This document shows, in pieces, positions 15,227 through 22,724 of a stretch of DNA of 64,000 nt (its first letter is position 1; each line of letters starts with the position of its first letter). Source of the DNA: Phreatobacter sp. Its GTDB lineage: Bacteria > Pseudomonadota > Alphaproteobacteria > Rhizobiales > Phreatobacteraceae. The position numbers and the translations under genes are program-made. Under the pieces are notes generated by a model. That model was not told where the DNA came from. It did no database searches and saw only the letters and a list, made by a program, of their open reading frames with translations. The stretch is taken from the NCBI RefSeq assembly GCF_022843985.1, contig NZ_JALHMP010000005.1, positions 1 to 64,000 of the forward strand. Direction: 5' to 3'.

Positions 15227-16810
15227 TCAGGCGCCGGGATGGTACTGGTAAAGCCAGCTCTCGGAAGCGACCTGGTCGCCGACCCGGAGATAGCAACGCA
15301 TCTCAACGGGTTCATTGCCTTCGACCCTGAGGTCGAACTGGGTGCGCCAGTGGCCCGGCACGTCGTTGGGCACCGCTTCGGTATATTGATAGTCCCCGAA
15401 GGTGCCGCGCGAGGTCCAGAGAACCGGTTTTGGGATGGTGCCCTTGGGCAGGTTGACCAGCGGCCCGCCCTTGAACTCGACGAGGAACTTGCGCACGCCC
15501 TGCGGCCGGGGCTGGCCCGGCTGGCCGCCCCGGCCGAGGCGCGTGGCGACGACCCGGGCGAGCGGCGTCGGATAGGGCTCGTCGGCGAGCCAGTGCAGCC
15601 GGTAGCGGAATTCGAGCGGCCGGCCCGGTTCGGCGGGGGCCTCCGGCACCCACATGGCGACGATATTGTCGTGGATCTCGTCGTCAGTGTTGAGCTCGAC
15701 GAGCTGCACCGCGCCACGCCCCCAGTCGCCCTGCGGCTCGACCCAGGCCGAGGGGCGCTTCTCGTATTTGACGCCGTCGAGATAGTGCAGGAACTCGCGG
15801 TCGCGCTGCAGCAGGCCGAAGCCGCGCGGCGTCCGGTCGACGAAGCTCGAGGTCATGGTCCGCGGCGGGTTGTTGAGCGGCCGCCAGATGCGCTCGCCCT
15901 GGCCGGTCCAGATGGCGAGACCGTCGGAATCGTGGACTTCCGGACGCCAGTCGATGGTGCGCGAGCTGACGGTTTCCGAATACCAGTACATGGAGGTCAG
16001 CGGCGCGATGCCGACATGGGTGACGGTGCGGCGGAAATGCAGCGTCGCCTCGATGTCCATGACGACCCCGCTGGTGCGCCGGCATAGGAAGCGGTAGGCG
16101 CCGGTCAGCGAGGGCGAATCCATCAGCGCATAGAGCGTGACGGGATCGGCTTCGCTCGCCGCCGGGGCGACCCAGAATCCCACGAAATCGGGGAATTCCT
16201 CCGGGCCGGGCGCCTGGCCAGGGGAAAGGGCGAGGCCGCGCGCCGACAGGCCGACCTGGCCGAGTTCGCCGACGCCGCGGAAATAGGAGGCGCCGAGCCA
16301 GGTGGCCCAGGGCTCCTGCGTCTTCCACGGGCCGGACTTCGCCTCCTGCAGCCACAGGCCGGCGAAGGCCGAGGGTTCGGGCGGCAAGGCGGCGGCGGGG
16401 TGGTCGGGCAGAATGGTGAAATAGCGCGGATCGTAGACGATCTCGCGCGCCGTCTGGCCTTCGACAACGTGCATGTGGACCGTCTTCGGGAAGAACTGAC
16501 CGACATGCTGGAAGGTGACGGGATAGGCGCCCGGCCCCTCGGCGAACAGCGCCACGTCCTTGTCGAAGCGCAGCTTGCCGTGATTGTCGTAGTCGATGCG
16601 GCTGACGACCTGCGGGTTCGGGCGGGACGGCGGAACATAGGGCTTGCCGGCAGCGGCCAGAGCCATCTGTTTCAGGACGTCGTAGGAAAATGGCTTCGCC
16701 GTCCCGAAGCGCAGGGCGGTGGCGGCGGTCGCCCCACCGGGCAGGGCAGGGGCGAGGCCCGCTGCCGCAGCGATGGTCAGGAGGTTCCGGCGGGACAGGG
16801 TGTGGATCAT
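15227..16810 (-). CDS. Periplasmic glucan biosynthesis protein, OpgG/OpgD (MdoG/MdoD) family
   Basis: 527 residues with a twin-arginine signal (SRRNLL near residue 7, hydrophobic stretch, cleavage near GATAA), then the OpgG beta-sandwich domain starting TALRFGTAKPFSYDVLKQMA and continuing to the C-terminal immunoglobulin-like domain. The family shapes the backbone of osmoregulated periplasmic glucans. A Tat rather than Sec signal is typical of the OpgD branch, but the alphaproteobacterial single-copy protein is usually called OpgG/MdoG. No glycosyltransferase opgH gene lies alongside. Its end is 13 bases from the convergent PspA-family gene. Confidence 0.9.
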   Translation of the reverse strand: MIHTLSRRNLLTIAAAAGLAPALPGGATAATALRFGTAKPFSYDVLKQMALAAAGKPYVPPSRPNPQVVSRIDYDNHGKLRFDKDVALFAEGPGAYPVTFQHVGQFFPKTVHMHVVEGQTAREIVYDPRYFTILPDHPAAALPPEPSAFAGLWLQEAKSGPWKTQEPWATWLGASYFRGVGELGQVGLSARGLALSPGQAPGPEEFPDFVGFWVAPAASEADPVTLYALMDSPSLTGAYRFLCRRTSGVVMDIEATLHFRRTVTHVGIAPLTSMYWYSETVSSRTIDWRPEVHDSDGLAIWTGQGERIWRPLNNPPRTMTSSFVDRTPRGFGLLQRDREFLHYLDGVKYEKRPSAWVEPQGDWGRGAVQLVELNTDDEIHDNIVAMWVPEAPAEPGRPLEFRYRLHWLADEPYPTPLARVVATRLGRGGQPGQPRPQGVRKFLVEFKGGPLVNLPKGTIPKPVLWTSRGTFGDYQYTEAVPNDVPGHWRTQFDLRVEGNEPVEMRCYLRVGDQVASESWLYQYHPGA

Positions 16811-16910
16811 CGGGCTCTCGGGCAGGCGGTGGGGCGTCCCTCATGGCACGGCATTCCCGGCGAATCTTGGGCGCCGTCGTGCCATTGCCAGCCTGTCCGC
16901 CATAGCGCGA

Positions 16911-16939
16911 TTGACATTTCGCCGCACCTGGTGTTTTTC
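16911..16939 (+). promoter_or_regulatory. Candidate asd promoter
   Basis: TTGACA at 16911-16916 is a perfect -35; 17 bases later the -10 position reads TTTTTC, which is poor. If used, transcription would start near 16946, about 35 bases before the leader ORF and 214 before asd. Confidence 0.35.
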
Positions 16940-16981
16940 GCTGCCCTCACGGCACTTTCGCCGAGGACACCTCTCCGCGCC

Positions 16982-17050
16982 ATGGCTTTCGGTCGCACCA
17001 AAACGACGACGAAAACCAAGCCGGCCGCCACAGGCGGCACGGCAGGCTGA
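16982..17050 (+). CDS. Putative Thr/Lys-rich leader peptide of asd
   Basis: A 22-codon ORF (ATG 16982, TGA 17048-17050) whose residues 6-13 are only Thr and Lys (TKTTTKTK); in all it has 7 Thr and 3 Lys. Asd makes aspartate semialdehyde, the common precursor of threonine, lysine and methionine. Classical attenuation leader peptides, such as ThrL of enterobacteria, are short ORFs rich in the codons of the pathway products and placed just upstream. The ribosome-binding sequence is not strong (GAGGA about 14 bases before the ATG) and no U-rich terminator follows, so function is inferred only. It could be a chance ORF. Confidence 0.4.
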   Translation: MAFGRTKTTTKTKPAATGGTAG

Positions 17051-17065
17051 CGCTTCGTCCTCGCA

Positions 17066-17133
17066 ACCGGGTGCTCCCCCGACGGGGAGATGGGCGCCAC
17101 GGGACCCGGTGACGGGCCCCGATCCCGGGGGAG
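17066..17133 (+). promoter_or_regulatory. Competing hairpins in the asd leader
   Basis: CTCCCCC (17074-17080) can pair locally, CTCCCC with GGGGAG (17084-17089, 4-base loop), or with GGGGGAG further on (17127-17133). ACCGGGT (17066-17072) can pair with ACCCGGT (17104-17110). The first two pairings exclude each other. They begin 15 bases after the leader ORF stop and end 26 bases before the asd ATG. No run of T follows, so a transcription terminator is not evident. Confidence 0.3.
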
Positions 17134-17159
17134 AGTTGCAAGCCAAAGAGGCCAGAATC

Positions 17160-18197
17160 ATGGGTTACAAGGTCGCGATCGCCGGCGCCACGGGCAATGT
17201 GGGCCGCGAAATGCTCTCCATCCTCGAGGAGCGCGGGTTCCCCGTCTCGGAGGTCGTGCCGCTGGCCTCGCGCCGCTCCCTCGGCCAGGAGGTCTCCTTC
17301 GGCACCAAAACGCTGAAGGTCAAGGCACTGGAGAATTACGACTTTTCCGACACCGACATCTGCCTGATGTCCGCGGGCGGCGCGGTGTCGAAGGAGTGGT
17401 CGCCCAGGATCGCCGCCGCCGGCTGCGTCGTGATCGATAATTCCTCGGCCTGGCGCTATGAGTCGGATGTGCCGCTGATCGTGCCGGAGGTCAATGCCGA
17501 TGCCATCACCGGCTTCGCCAAGCGCAACATCATCGCCAATCCGAACTGTTCGACCGCCCAGCTTGTCGTGGCGCTGAAGCCGCTGCACGACCGTTTCGGC
17601 ATCAAGCGGGTGGTGGTCTCGACCTACCAGTCGGTCTCCGGCGCTGGCAAGGACGGCATGGACGAACTCGATCGCCAGACCAAGGCGCTCTATTCGATGA
17701 AGGACCCGGAGACCAAGAAGTTCCCGGCCCGCATCGCCTTCAACGTCATTCCGCACATCGACGTCTTCATGGAGGACGGCTCGACGAAGGAAGAGTGGAA
17801 GATGACGGTCGAGACCAAGAAGATCCTCGACCCGAAGATCCGGCTCACCGCGACCTGCGTGCGCGTGCCGGTGTTCATCGGCCATTCGGAGGCCGTCAAC
17901 ATCGAGTGCGAGCAGCCGATCACGGCGGATGAGGCCCGCGAGATCCTGCGGGCGGCGCCGGGCATCCTTGTCATCGACAAGCAGGAGAATGCCGGCTATG
18001 CGACGCCGCTCGATGCCGCCGGCGAGGACGCGACCTACATCTCGCGCATCCGCGAGGACGCGACCGTGGAGAACGGCCTCGCCTTCTGGTGCGTCTCCGA
18101 CAACCTGCGCAAGGGCGCGGCGCTGAACGCGGTGCAGATCGCCGAGGTGCTGGTCAACCGCAAGCTGATCCAGCCCCGGGCGAAAGCGGCGGCCTGA
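17160..18197 (+). CDS. asd: Aspartate-semialdehyde dehydrogenase
   Basis: 345 residues. N-terminal Rossmann motif (VAIAGATGNVGREML), catalytic cysteine in NPNCSTAQ (about residue 132), and the CVRVPVFIGHSEAVNIE segment of the catalytic/dimer domain. It reduces aspartyl-4-phosphate to aspartate 4-semialdehyde with NADPH, the branch point to lysine, threonine and methionine; lysA, which acts at the end of the lysine branch, lies 1 kb downstream on the other strand. The ATG at 17160 follows AAAGAGG with 8-base spacing. A strong hairpin terminator follows the gene. Confidence 0.96.
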   Translation: MGYKVAIAGATGNVGREMLSILEERGFPVSEVVPLASRRSLGQEVSFGTKTLKVKALENYDFSDTDICLMSAGGAVSKEWSPRIAAAGCVVIDNSSAWRYESDVPLIVPEVNADAITGFAKRNIIANPNCSTAQLVVALKPLHDRFGIKRVVVSTYQSVSGAGKDGMDELDRQTKALYSMKDPETKKFPARIAFNVIPHIDVFMEDGSTKEEWKMTVETKKILDPKIRLTATCVRVPVFIGHSEAVNIECEQPITADEAREILRAAPGILVIDKQENAGYATPLDAAGEDATYISRIREDATVENGLAFWCVSDNLRKGAALNAVQIAEVLVNRKLIQPRAKAAA

Positions 18198-18234
18198 CCG
18201 CCGCCCTTTCCTTCGCTTGAACCCATTGGTAGCG

Positions 18235-18268
18235 ACGGCGGGCCCTGACGGCCCGCCGTTCGTCTTTT
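18235..18268 (+). terminator. Terminator of asd
   Basis: ACGGCGGGCC pairs perfectly with GGCCCGCCGT (10 bp, loop CTGAC) and is followed by TCGTCTTTT. It ends 11 bases before the next gene start, whose ribosome-binding GGAG lies just beyond. Confidence 0.85.
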
Positions 18269-18279
18269 GGGGAGCCGTC

Positions 18280-18579
18280 ATGGCCCGCTGGATCGCTCTG
18301 TTCGACGACAATCCCGATGCCGCCTGGGTCCGGAAGGACCATGGCCAGGCACATTTCGACTACCTTGCCGCTCACGCCGACCGCATCCTGATCGGCGGTG
18401 GCCTGCGATCCGAGCCGGGCGCCTGGTGGGAGGGCGGGCTCTGGGTCCTGGAGGTGGAGAGCCGCGAGGAGGCTGTGGGCCTCGTCGAAGCCGACCCCTA
18501 TTTCACGCACGGCCTGCGCAAGGGCTACCGGCTCGCGGTGTGGGGCAAGGCACCCTGTTATGGCGAGGTGAGGCTGTAG
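18280..18579 (+). CDS. YCII-family protein
   Basis: 99 residues with the ferredoxin-like alpha-beta fold of the YCII (YciI) family: MARWIALFDD, ADRILIGGG, GGLWVLEVESREEAVGLVEADPYF, and a final strand. The conserved Asp in the ADPYF motif and an upstream His (H22 in KDHGQAHFDYL) are those proposed as active-site residues in the family. The biochemical role is unknown for nearly all members. The start ATG 18280 follows GGAG at 18271; an in-frame upstream ATG lies before the asd terminator and is rejected. Confidence 0.85.
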   Translation: MARWIALFDDNPDAAWVRKDHGQAHFDYLAAHADRILIGGGLRSEPGAWWEGGLWVLEVESREEAVGLVEADPYFTHGLRKGYRLAVWGKAPCYGEVRL

Positions 18580-18580
18580 C

Positions 18581-19252
18581 TCACCCCACCGCGCTGCAAG
18601 CGAAGATCCGGCCAGGACGGTCCATCACCGGCTGGAACAGGCCGGTGGCCTCGTCAAGCCAGCTCAGCACGCCGGTGGCGACGCCGAAGAAGGCGCCGTG
18701 CAGCTTCAGCTTGCCACGCTGCTCGAGGATGCGCACGCAGGGGAAGGTGCGCAGGTTGTTGAGGGTGCTGGCGACGGAAGCGAATTCGAGCAGGCGCAGA
18801 TAGTCCTCCATCCTCCGCGCGCCGCGCGGCCCGACCTTGTCGATGGCCGGGGCGACGAGGCCCATCCAGCGGCCGATGAAATCGCCCGGCGAGAGCGGCT
18901 CGGCATCCTCGGCGACGGCAGCGCGGATCCCGCCGCACTGGGCATGGCCGAGCACGACGATGTCGGTGACGCGCAGGGCCTGGACGGCGAATTCGAGGGC
19001 CGCCGAGGTGCCGTGATAATTCTCGTCCGGCGCATAGGGCGGCACGAGATTGGCGACGTTGCGCACGATGAAGAGCTCGCCCGGGCCGACGTCGAAGATC
19101 ACTTCCGGCGAGACGCGGCTGTCGCAGCAGGAGACGACCATGGTCTTCGGGCTCTGGCCGCTCTCGGCGAGGACGCGATAACGCTCCGAGACTTCGGGAA
19201 ACCGTCCATCCAGAAAGGCGGCGTAGCCGTCGACCAGGCGTTGCGGCAGCAT
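18581..19252 (-). CDS. Beta-class carbonic anhydrase
   Basis: 223 residues of the beta-carbonic anhydrase family. The zinc site is visible as CCDSRV (Cys-Asp-x-Arg) followed by GHAQCGG (His-x-x-Cys), with the intervening NVANLVPP segment. It interconverts CO2 and bicarbonate in the cytoplasm, supplying bicarbonate for carboxylases. Length is normal. It stands alone: convergent with the YCII gene (one-base gap between stops) and followed upstream by a 83-base gap to lysA, transcribed the same way. Confidence 0.94.
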   Translation of the reverse strand: MLPQRLVDGYAAFLDGRFPEVSERYRVLAESGQSPKTMVVSCCDSRVSPEVIFDVGPGELFIVRNVANLVPPYAPDENYHGTSAALEFAVQALRVTDIVVLGHAQCGGIRAAVAEDAEPLSPGDFIGRWMGLVAPAIDKVGPRGARRMEDYLRLLEFASVASTLNNLRTFPCVRILEQRGKLKLHGAFFGVATGVLSWLDEATGLFQPVMDRPGRIFACSAVG

Positions 19253-19335
19253 GGTGGGGCTCCTGCACGGGGTGAAGCCCGCGCATCAAGACCCTCTGGG
19301 CCTTGAGGTCAATCCCGCTTTTGGCAGTGCAGCAC

Positions 19336-20601
19336 CTACAGCCAGTCGGGCAGGCGATCCATGGCAATGATGGCCTCGACGTCGAATCTCGGCCGCACCA
19401 CCGCATAGTCGGCGCCGCGTACCAGCACTTCCGGCGACAGGGGCCGCGTGTTGTACGTGCCGGCCTGGACTGCGCCATAGGCGCCGGCCGTCATCACCGC
19501 GAGCAGGTCGCCGGGCCCGACCGCGGGAAGCTTGCGGCCGAGGGCGAGATAGTCGCCGCTCTCGCAGATGGGACCGACCACGTCCACTTTCGGCTTCGGC
19601 GCGCCGGGAGCGGGTTCGCGCACCGGCCGGATCTCGTGGTGGGCGTCATAGAGGGTCGGGCGGATGAGGTCGTTCATGGCGCCGTCGACGATGACGAAGG
19701 TGTGCCCCTCCGTCTCCTTCACATAGATGACGCGGGTGACGAGAATGCCGGCATTGCCGACCATCATGCGGCCGGGTTCCATGATGACCCTGGCGCCGAG
19801 GCTTGCCGTGTGGCGTTTCACCACCTCGGCATAGCGGATGGGATCGGGCGGCGGGGCATTGTCGTCGCGGTAGGGGATGCCGAGGCCTCCGCCGACATCG
19901 ACATGGTCGATGGCGTGGCCGTCGGCCCTGAGCGTCCCGACGAATTCCGCCAGCAGGGCATAGGCGTCGTCGAAAGGCTGCAGGTCGGTGATCTGCGAGC
20001 CGATATGCATGTCGACGCCGGCGATGTGGATGCCGGGGAGCTTGGCGGCGCGGGCATAGGCCTCGCGGGCGGTGGAGATCGGAATGCCGAACTTGTCGCC
20101 CTTCTTGCCCGTGGAGATCTTGGCGTGGGTCCGGGCGTCGACGTCGGGATTGACGCGGAAGGAGACATGCGCCGTGCGTCCGAGCGCCGTGGCGACGCGG
20201 GAGAGCTGGGCGACCTCCGGCTCGCTCTCGACATTGATGCAGAAGACGCCGGCCTCAAGGGCCGCGGCATGTTCGGCCTCGGTCTTGCCGACACCGGAGA
20301 ACATGATCCGGTCCCCGGGCACCCCGGCCGCCAGCGCCCGCTTCAGCTCGCCGCCGGAGACCACGTCCATGCCGGCGCCGAGCCGCGCCAGGGTCTTGAT
20401 GACGGCCTGGTTGGAATTGGCCTTCATCGCGTAACAGACGAGGAAATCGAGCCCGGCAAAGGCCTCCGAGAAGACGCGATAGTGCCGCTCCAGCGTCGCC
20501 GTGGAATAGCAGTAGAAGGGCGTGCCGACCTCGGCCGCGATGGTGTCCAGCGGCACGTCCTCGGCGTGAAGGCGGCCGTCACGATAGGCGAAATGATGCA
20601 T
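19336..20601 (-). CDS. lysA: Diaminopimelate decarboxylase
   Basis: 421 residues of the fold-III PLP decarboxylases. The PLP lysine is in CYAMKANSNQ (about residue 60); HIGSQ, the glycine-rich phosphate loop DVGGGLGIPY, and CESGDYLA at the dimer-completing site are all present. It converts meso-diaminopimelate to lysine in the cytoplasm. It is preceded on the same strand by lptM with a 46-base gap, the usual alphaproteobacterial order (argH-lptM-lysA), but argH is not here. Confidence 0.96.
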   Translation of the reverse strand: MHHFAYRDGRLHAEDVPLDTIAAEVGTPFYCYSTATLERHYRVFSEAFAGLDFLVCYAMKANSNQAVIKTLARLGAGMDVVSGGELKRALAAGVPGDRIMFSGVGKTEAEHAAALEAGVFCINVESEPEVAQLSRVATALGRTAHVSFRVNPDVDARTHAKISTGKKGDKFGIPISTAREAYARAAKLPGIHIAGVDMHIGSQITDLQPFDDAYALLAEFVGTLRADGHAIDHVDVGGGLGIPYRDDNAPPPDPIRYAEVVKRHTASLGARVIMEPGRMMVGNAGILVTRVIYVKETEGHTFVIVDGAMNDLIRPTLYDAHHEIRPVREPAPGAPKPKVDVVGPICESGDYLALGRKLPAVGPGDLLAVMTAGAYGAVQAGTYNTRPLSPEVLVRGADYAVVRPRFDVEAIIAMDRLPDWL

Positions 20602-20647
20602 GGCGGGGATGTTCGGCTTCGGTGTCGCGCCCTTGCAGCGGGCAGGT

Positions 20648-20941
20648 CTAGAGCAGCGGGTCGAGGATGAACTGACCGGAGGGGATCAGCTGGCCGCCAC
20701 CGACGGGTCTGTTGCGGTCATAGTCACGGCGCGCCGACGTCTCCGCCTGACGCTGGTTGGGGTTGGCGGGATCCGCCGGGACTTCCGCCCGCGGCGGCAG
20801 GTTCGGCGGCGTCGGCCCGCCGATGGGCGAGGGGGTCTCTCCAGGGAGTTCCAGGCCACCCCGCCGGCCACATCCGCCGAGCGCCGCCGCGCCCGCAAGG
20901 ACAGCAAGGAGAGCAGTGCGGCGGGACAGCGATGGGGTCAA
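20648..20941 (-). CDS. lptM: Small LptM-like lipoprotein
   Basis: 97 residues starting from TTG at 20941-20939, supported by GAGGA seven bases upstream and by giving a complete lipoprotein signal (SLSRRTALLAVLAG, lipobox LGGC with the acylated Cys at about residue 22). After the Cys come GRRGGLELPGETPSP, like the CGLKGPLYFP motif of LptM (YifL), and a Pro/Asn-rich tail. LptM is an outer-membrane lipoprotein that assists maturation of the LptD translocon. The position directly upstream of lysA is the usual place for it. No ATG start fits; the assignment rests on the Cys-proximal motif and context. Confidence 0.75.
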   Translation of the reverse strand: MTPSLSRRTALLAVLAGAAALGGCGRRGGLELPGETPSPIGGPTPPNLPPRAEVPADPANPNQRQAETSARRDYDRNRPVGGGQLIPSGQFILDPLL

Positions 20942-21044
20942 TGAAGGGTCCTCGGCGAATGAGCGTCCGAACCATAACGGAAGCGGCGGGGGACTGCGAG
21001 AGGGGGCGGCCTGGCATTCTTGCGGGATGTCGGGTGTTGCGGCC

Positions 21045-21959
21045 TCAGGCCGGTGCCGGGGGGCTCTCGCCAGCCGGTCCGCCGCCAAGCTGCGCGCCGG
21101 CCCTGGCAAAGGCAAGGACCGCAGGCGAGGTTTCGCCCCGCCGGGTGCCGATACAGACCTCCACCGGTTCGGGACCGTCGCTGACCACGAGAAAGCGCAC
21201 GCCCTTGACGCCGAGGCGGGCGGCGACTTCCGGGACGAGCGCGACGCCGAGGCCGGCCGAGACAAGGCCGACGACCGTGTGGATCTGCGTCGCCTCCTGG
21301 ACGATGACCGGCGTCACCCCGGCTCGGTCGAGGGCGCCGGTGATGCGGGCATGGAACAGCGGGCTGGTCAGCCGCGGGAAGCCGATCATCGGCGTGGTGA
21401 CGAGGTCGCGGAGCGACACCCTTGGTCGGGCGGACAGCGTCATGTCCTCGGGCACGGCGAGGAGGAAATGCTCGCGGCGGATCGTCTCGAAACAGAGGCC
21501 ATCGACTCCCGCCACGGGCCTGAGGATGCCGACGTCGATGTCGCCCGCGGCGAGCGCGGCCGCCTGCTCGGCCATGGTCATCTCGGCGAGGTCGAGCCCC
21601 ACCTGCGGGTGATCGCGGCTGAACAGGCGCAGCAGTTCCGGCAGGGTGCCGTAGGTGGCGGAATGGATGAAGCCGATGCGCAGCCGGCCCGACTTGCCCT
21701 CGGCGATCGCCCGCGTCTCGTCACCGGCGCGCCGGAGATCGTCGAGGAGGCGTCGCGCACGCGCGAGGAGAGCGGTCCCGGCGCGGGTCAGCGCGACGCG
21801 CCGTTGGGTCCGTTCGAACAGGACGGCGCCGAGGTCCTTTTCGAGATCGCGGATGCGGCGGCTCAGATGCGGCTGGGCAATGCCGAGCCGCCCGGCCGCC
21901 CGGCCGAAATGCAGGTCCTCGGCGAGGACGACGAAACTGCGCAGCCCGACAATGTCCAC
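21045..21959 (-). CDS. LysR family transcriptional regulator
   Basis: 304 residues. N-terminal winged helix-turn-helix (SFVVLAEDLHFGRAAGRLGIAQPHLSRRIRDLE, residues about 8-40), then the two-lobed periplasmic-binding-like effector domain. Start codon is GTG at 21959. It faces the catabolic genes at 22056-25738 and is transcribed divergently, the usual arrangement in which a LysR protein activates the neighbouring operon in response to a pathway metabolite. The short Ala/Pro-rich C-terminal tail is unremarkable. Confidence 0.92.
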   Translation of the reverse strand: MDIVGLRSFVVLAEDLHFGRAAGRLGIAQPHLSRRIRDLEKDLGAVLFERTQRRVALTRAGTALLARARRLLDDLRRAGDETRAIAEGKSGRLRIGFIHSATYGTLPELLRLFSRDHPQVGLDLAEMTMAEQAAALAAGDIDVGILRPVAGVDGLCFETIRREHFLLAVPEDMTLSARPRVSLRDLVTTPMIGFPRLTSPLFHARITGALDRAGVTPVIVQEATQIHTVVGLVSAGLGVALVPEVAARLGVKGVRFLVVSDGPEPVEVCIGTRRGETSPAVLAFARAGAQLGGGPAGESPPAPA

Positions 21960-21968
21960 GTCGATACG

Positions 21969-22004
21969 GATAGCGCATCAATCAGCATCTATCAATTTAT
22001 TGGA
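21969..22004. promoter_or_regulatory. Candidate LysR binding region
   Basis: The AT-rich patch between the divergent lysR and aldolase genes contains GATAG-N15-CTATC (21969-21993) and a T-N11-A dyad, TCAAT-TTA-TTGGA (21992-22004). T-N11-A dyads are the general LysR recognition pattern. Placement 50-90 bases before the aldolase start is right; specificity is unproven. Confidence 0.4.
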
Positions 22005-22055
22005 CGTCTTTTGAACGATCCCCATACTTCCGGAAAAGACGGTCCGGGAGGACAG

Positions 22056-22724
22056 ATGAGCATCGGATTTCGGGTGCAGCCACGGGTGGCGGCCAGCAAA
22101 GACCTCGTCGGCGGCCTGGCGGGGGTTCCGACCTCCATTGCCTCCGACAACATGGCGCGGCTCTTTGCCGGCGGCTGCGGCCTCAGGCCCCATCACCGCG
22201 GTGGGGCTCTGCTCGGGACGGCCTTCACCGTCCGCACCCGCCCGGGCGACAACCTCATGGTTCACAAGGCGATCGACATGGCCGAACCGGGCGACGTGGT
22301 GGTCGTCGATGCCGGTGGCGACCTGACCAATGCGATCATCGGCGAGATCATGCTGTCGATCGCCGCCCGCCGCGGCCTCGCCGGCTTCGTCATCGACGGG
22401 GCCGTGCGCGACACCGATCATATCGCCGCCTCGCCGCTGCCGGTCTATGCGCGCGGCGTCACCCATCGCGGGCCCTACAAGGACGGGCCGGGCGAGCTCA
22501 ACGGCCCGGTCAGCATCGGCGGCATGCCGGTCATGCCGGGCGACATCATCATCGGCGACGCCGACGGCGTCTTGGCGATCCCGCAGGCGGAAGCGGCTGA
22601 GGTGGCGCGGCTCAGCCGCGCCCAGATGGCGCGCGAACAGGCGATCCTCGCCTCCATCGCCGACGGCAGCATCGACAGGTCCTGGGTCGATGCGACGCTG
22701 AAGGCGCGGGGCTGCATGCTATGA
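22056..22724 (+). CDS. RraA family protein (4-hydroxy-4-methyl-2-oxoglutarate aldolase-like)
   Basis: 222 residues of the RraA/HMG aldolase family. The metal and substrate motif is visible: GDVVVVDAGG, GEIMLSIAARRGLAGFVIDGAVRD, ending in the Arg-Asp pair found in aldolases and oxaloacetate decarboxylases of this family. RNase E inhibition is unlikely because the gene lies in a catabolic operon. Probably cleaves a 4-hydroxy-2-oxo acid to pyruvate plus another carbonyl product, in the cytoplasm. ATG 22056 follows GGGAGGACAG. It overlaps the next gene by four bases. Confidence 0.88.
   Translation: MSIGFRVQPRVAASKDLVGGLAGVPTSIASDNMARLFAGGCGLRPHHRGGALLGTAFTVRTRPGDNLMVHKAIDMAEPGDVVVVDAGGDLTNAIIGEIMLSIAARRGLAGFVIDGAVRDTDHIAASPLPVYARGVTHRGPYKDGPGELNGPVSIGGMPVMPGDIIIGDADGVLAIPQAEAAEVARLSRAQMAREQAILASIADGSIDRSWVDATLKARGCML

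Larger units (their letters stand above)
16811..17159. other. 349-base divergent intergenic region, opgG and asd
   Basis: Holds the upstream regions of opgG (minus) and asd (plus). I see a TTGACA element at 16911, a 22-codon Thr/Lys-rich ORF at 16982-17050 and a set of competing GC-rich pairings at 17066-17133; these are listed separately. Nothing recognisable is seen in 16811-16910. Confidence 0.6.
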
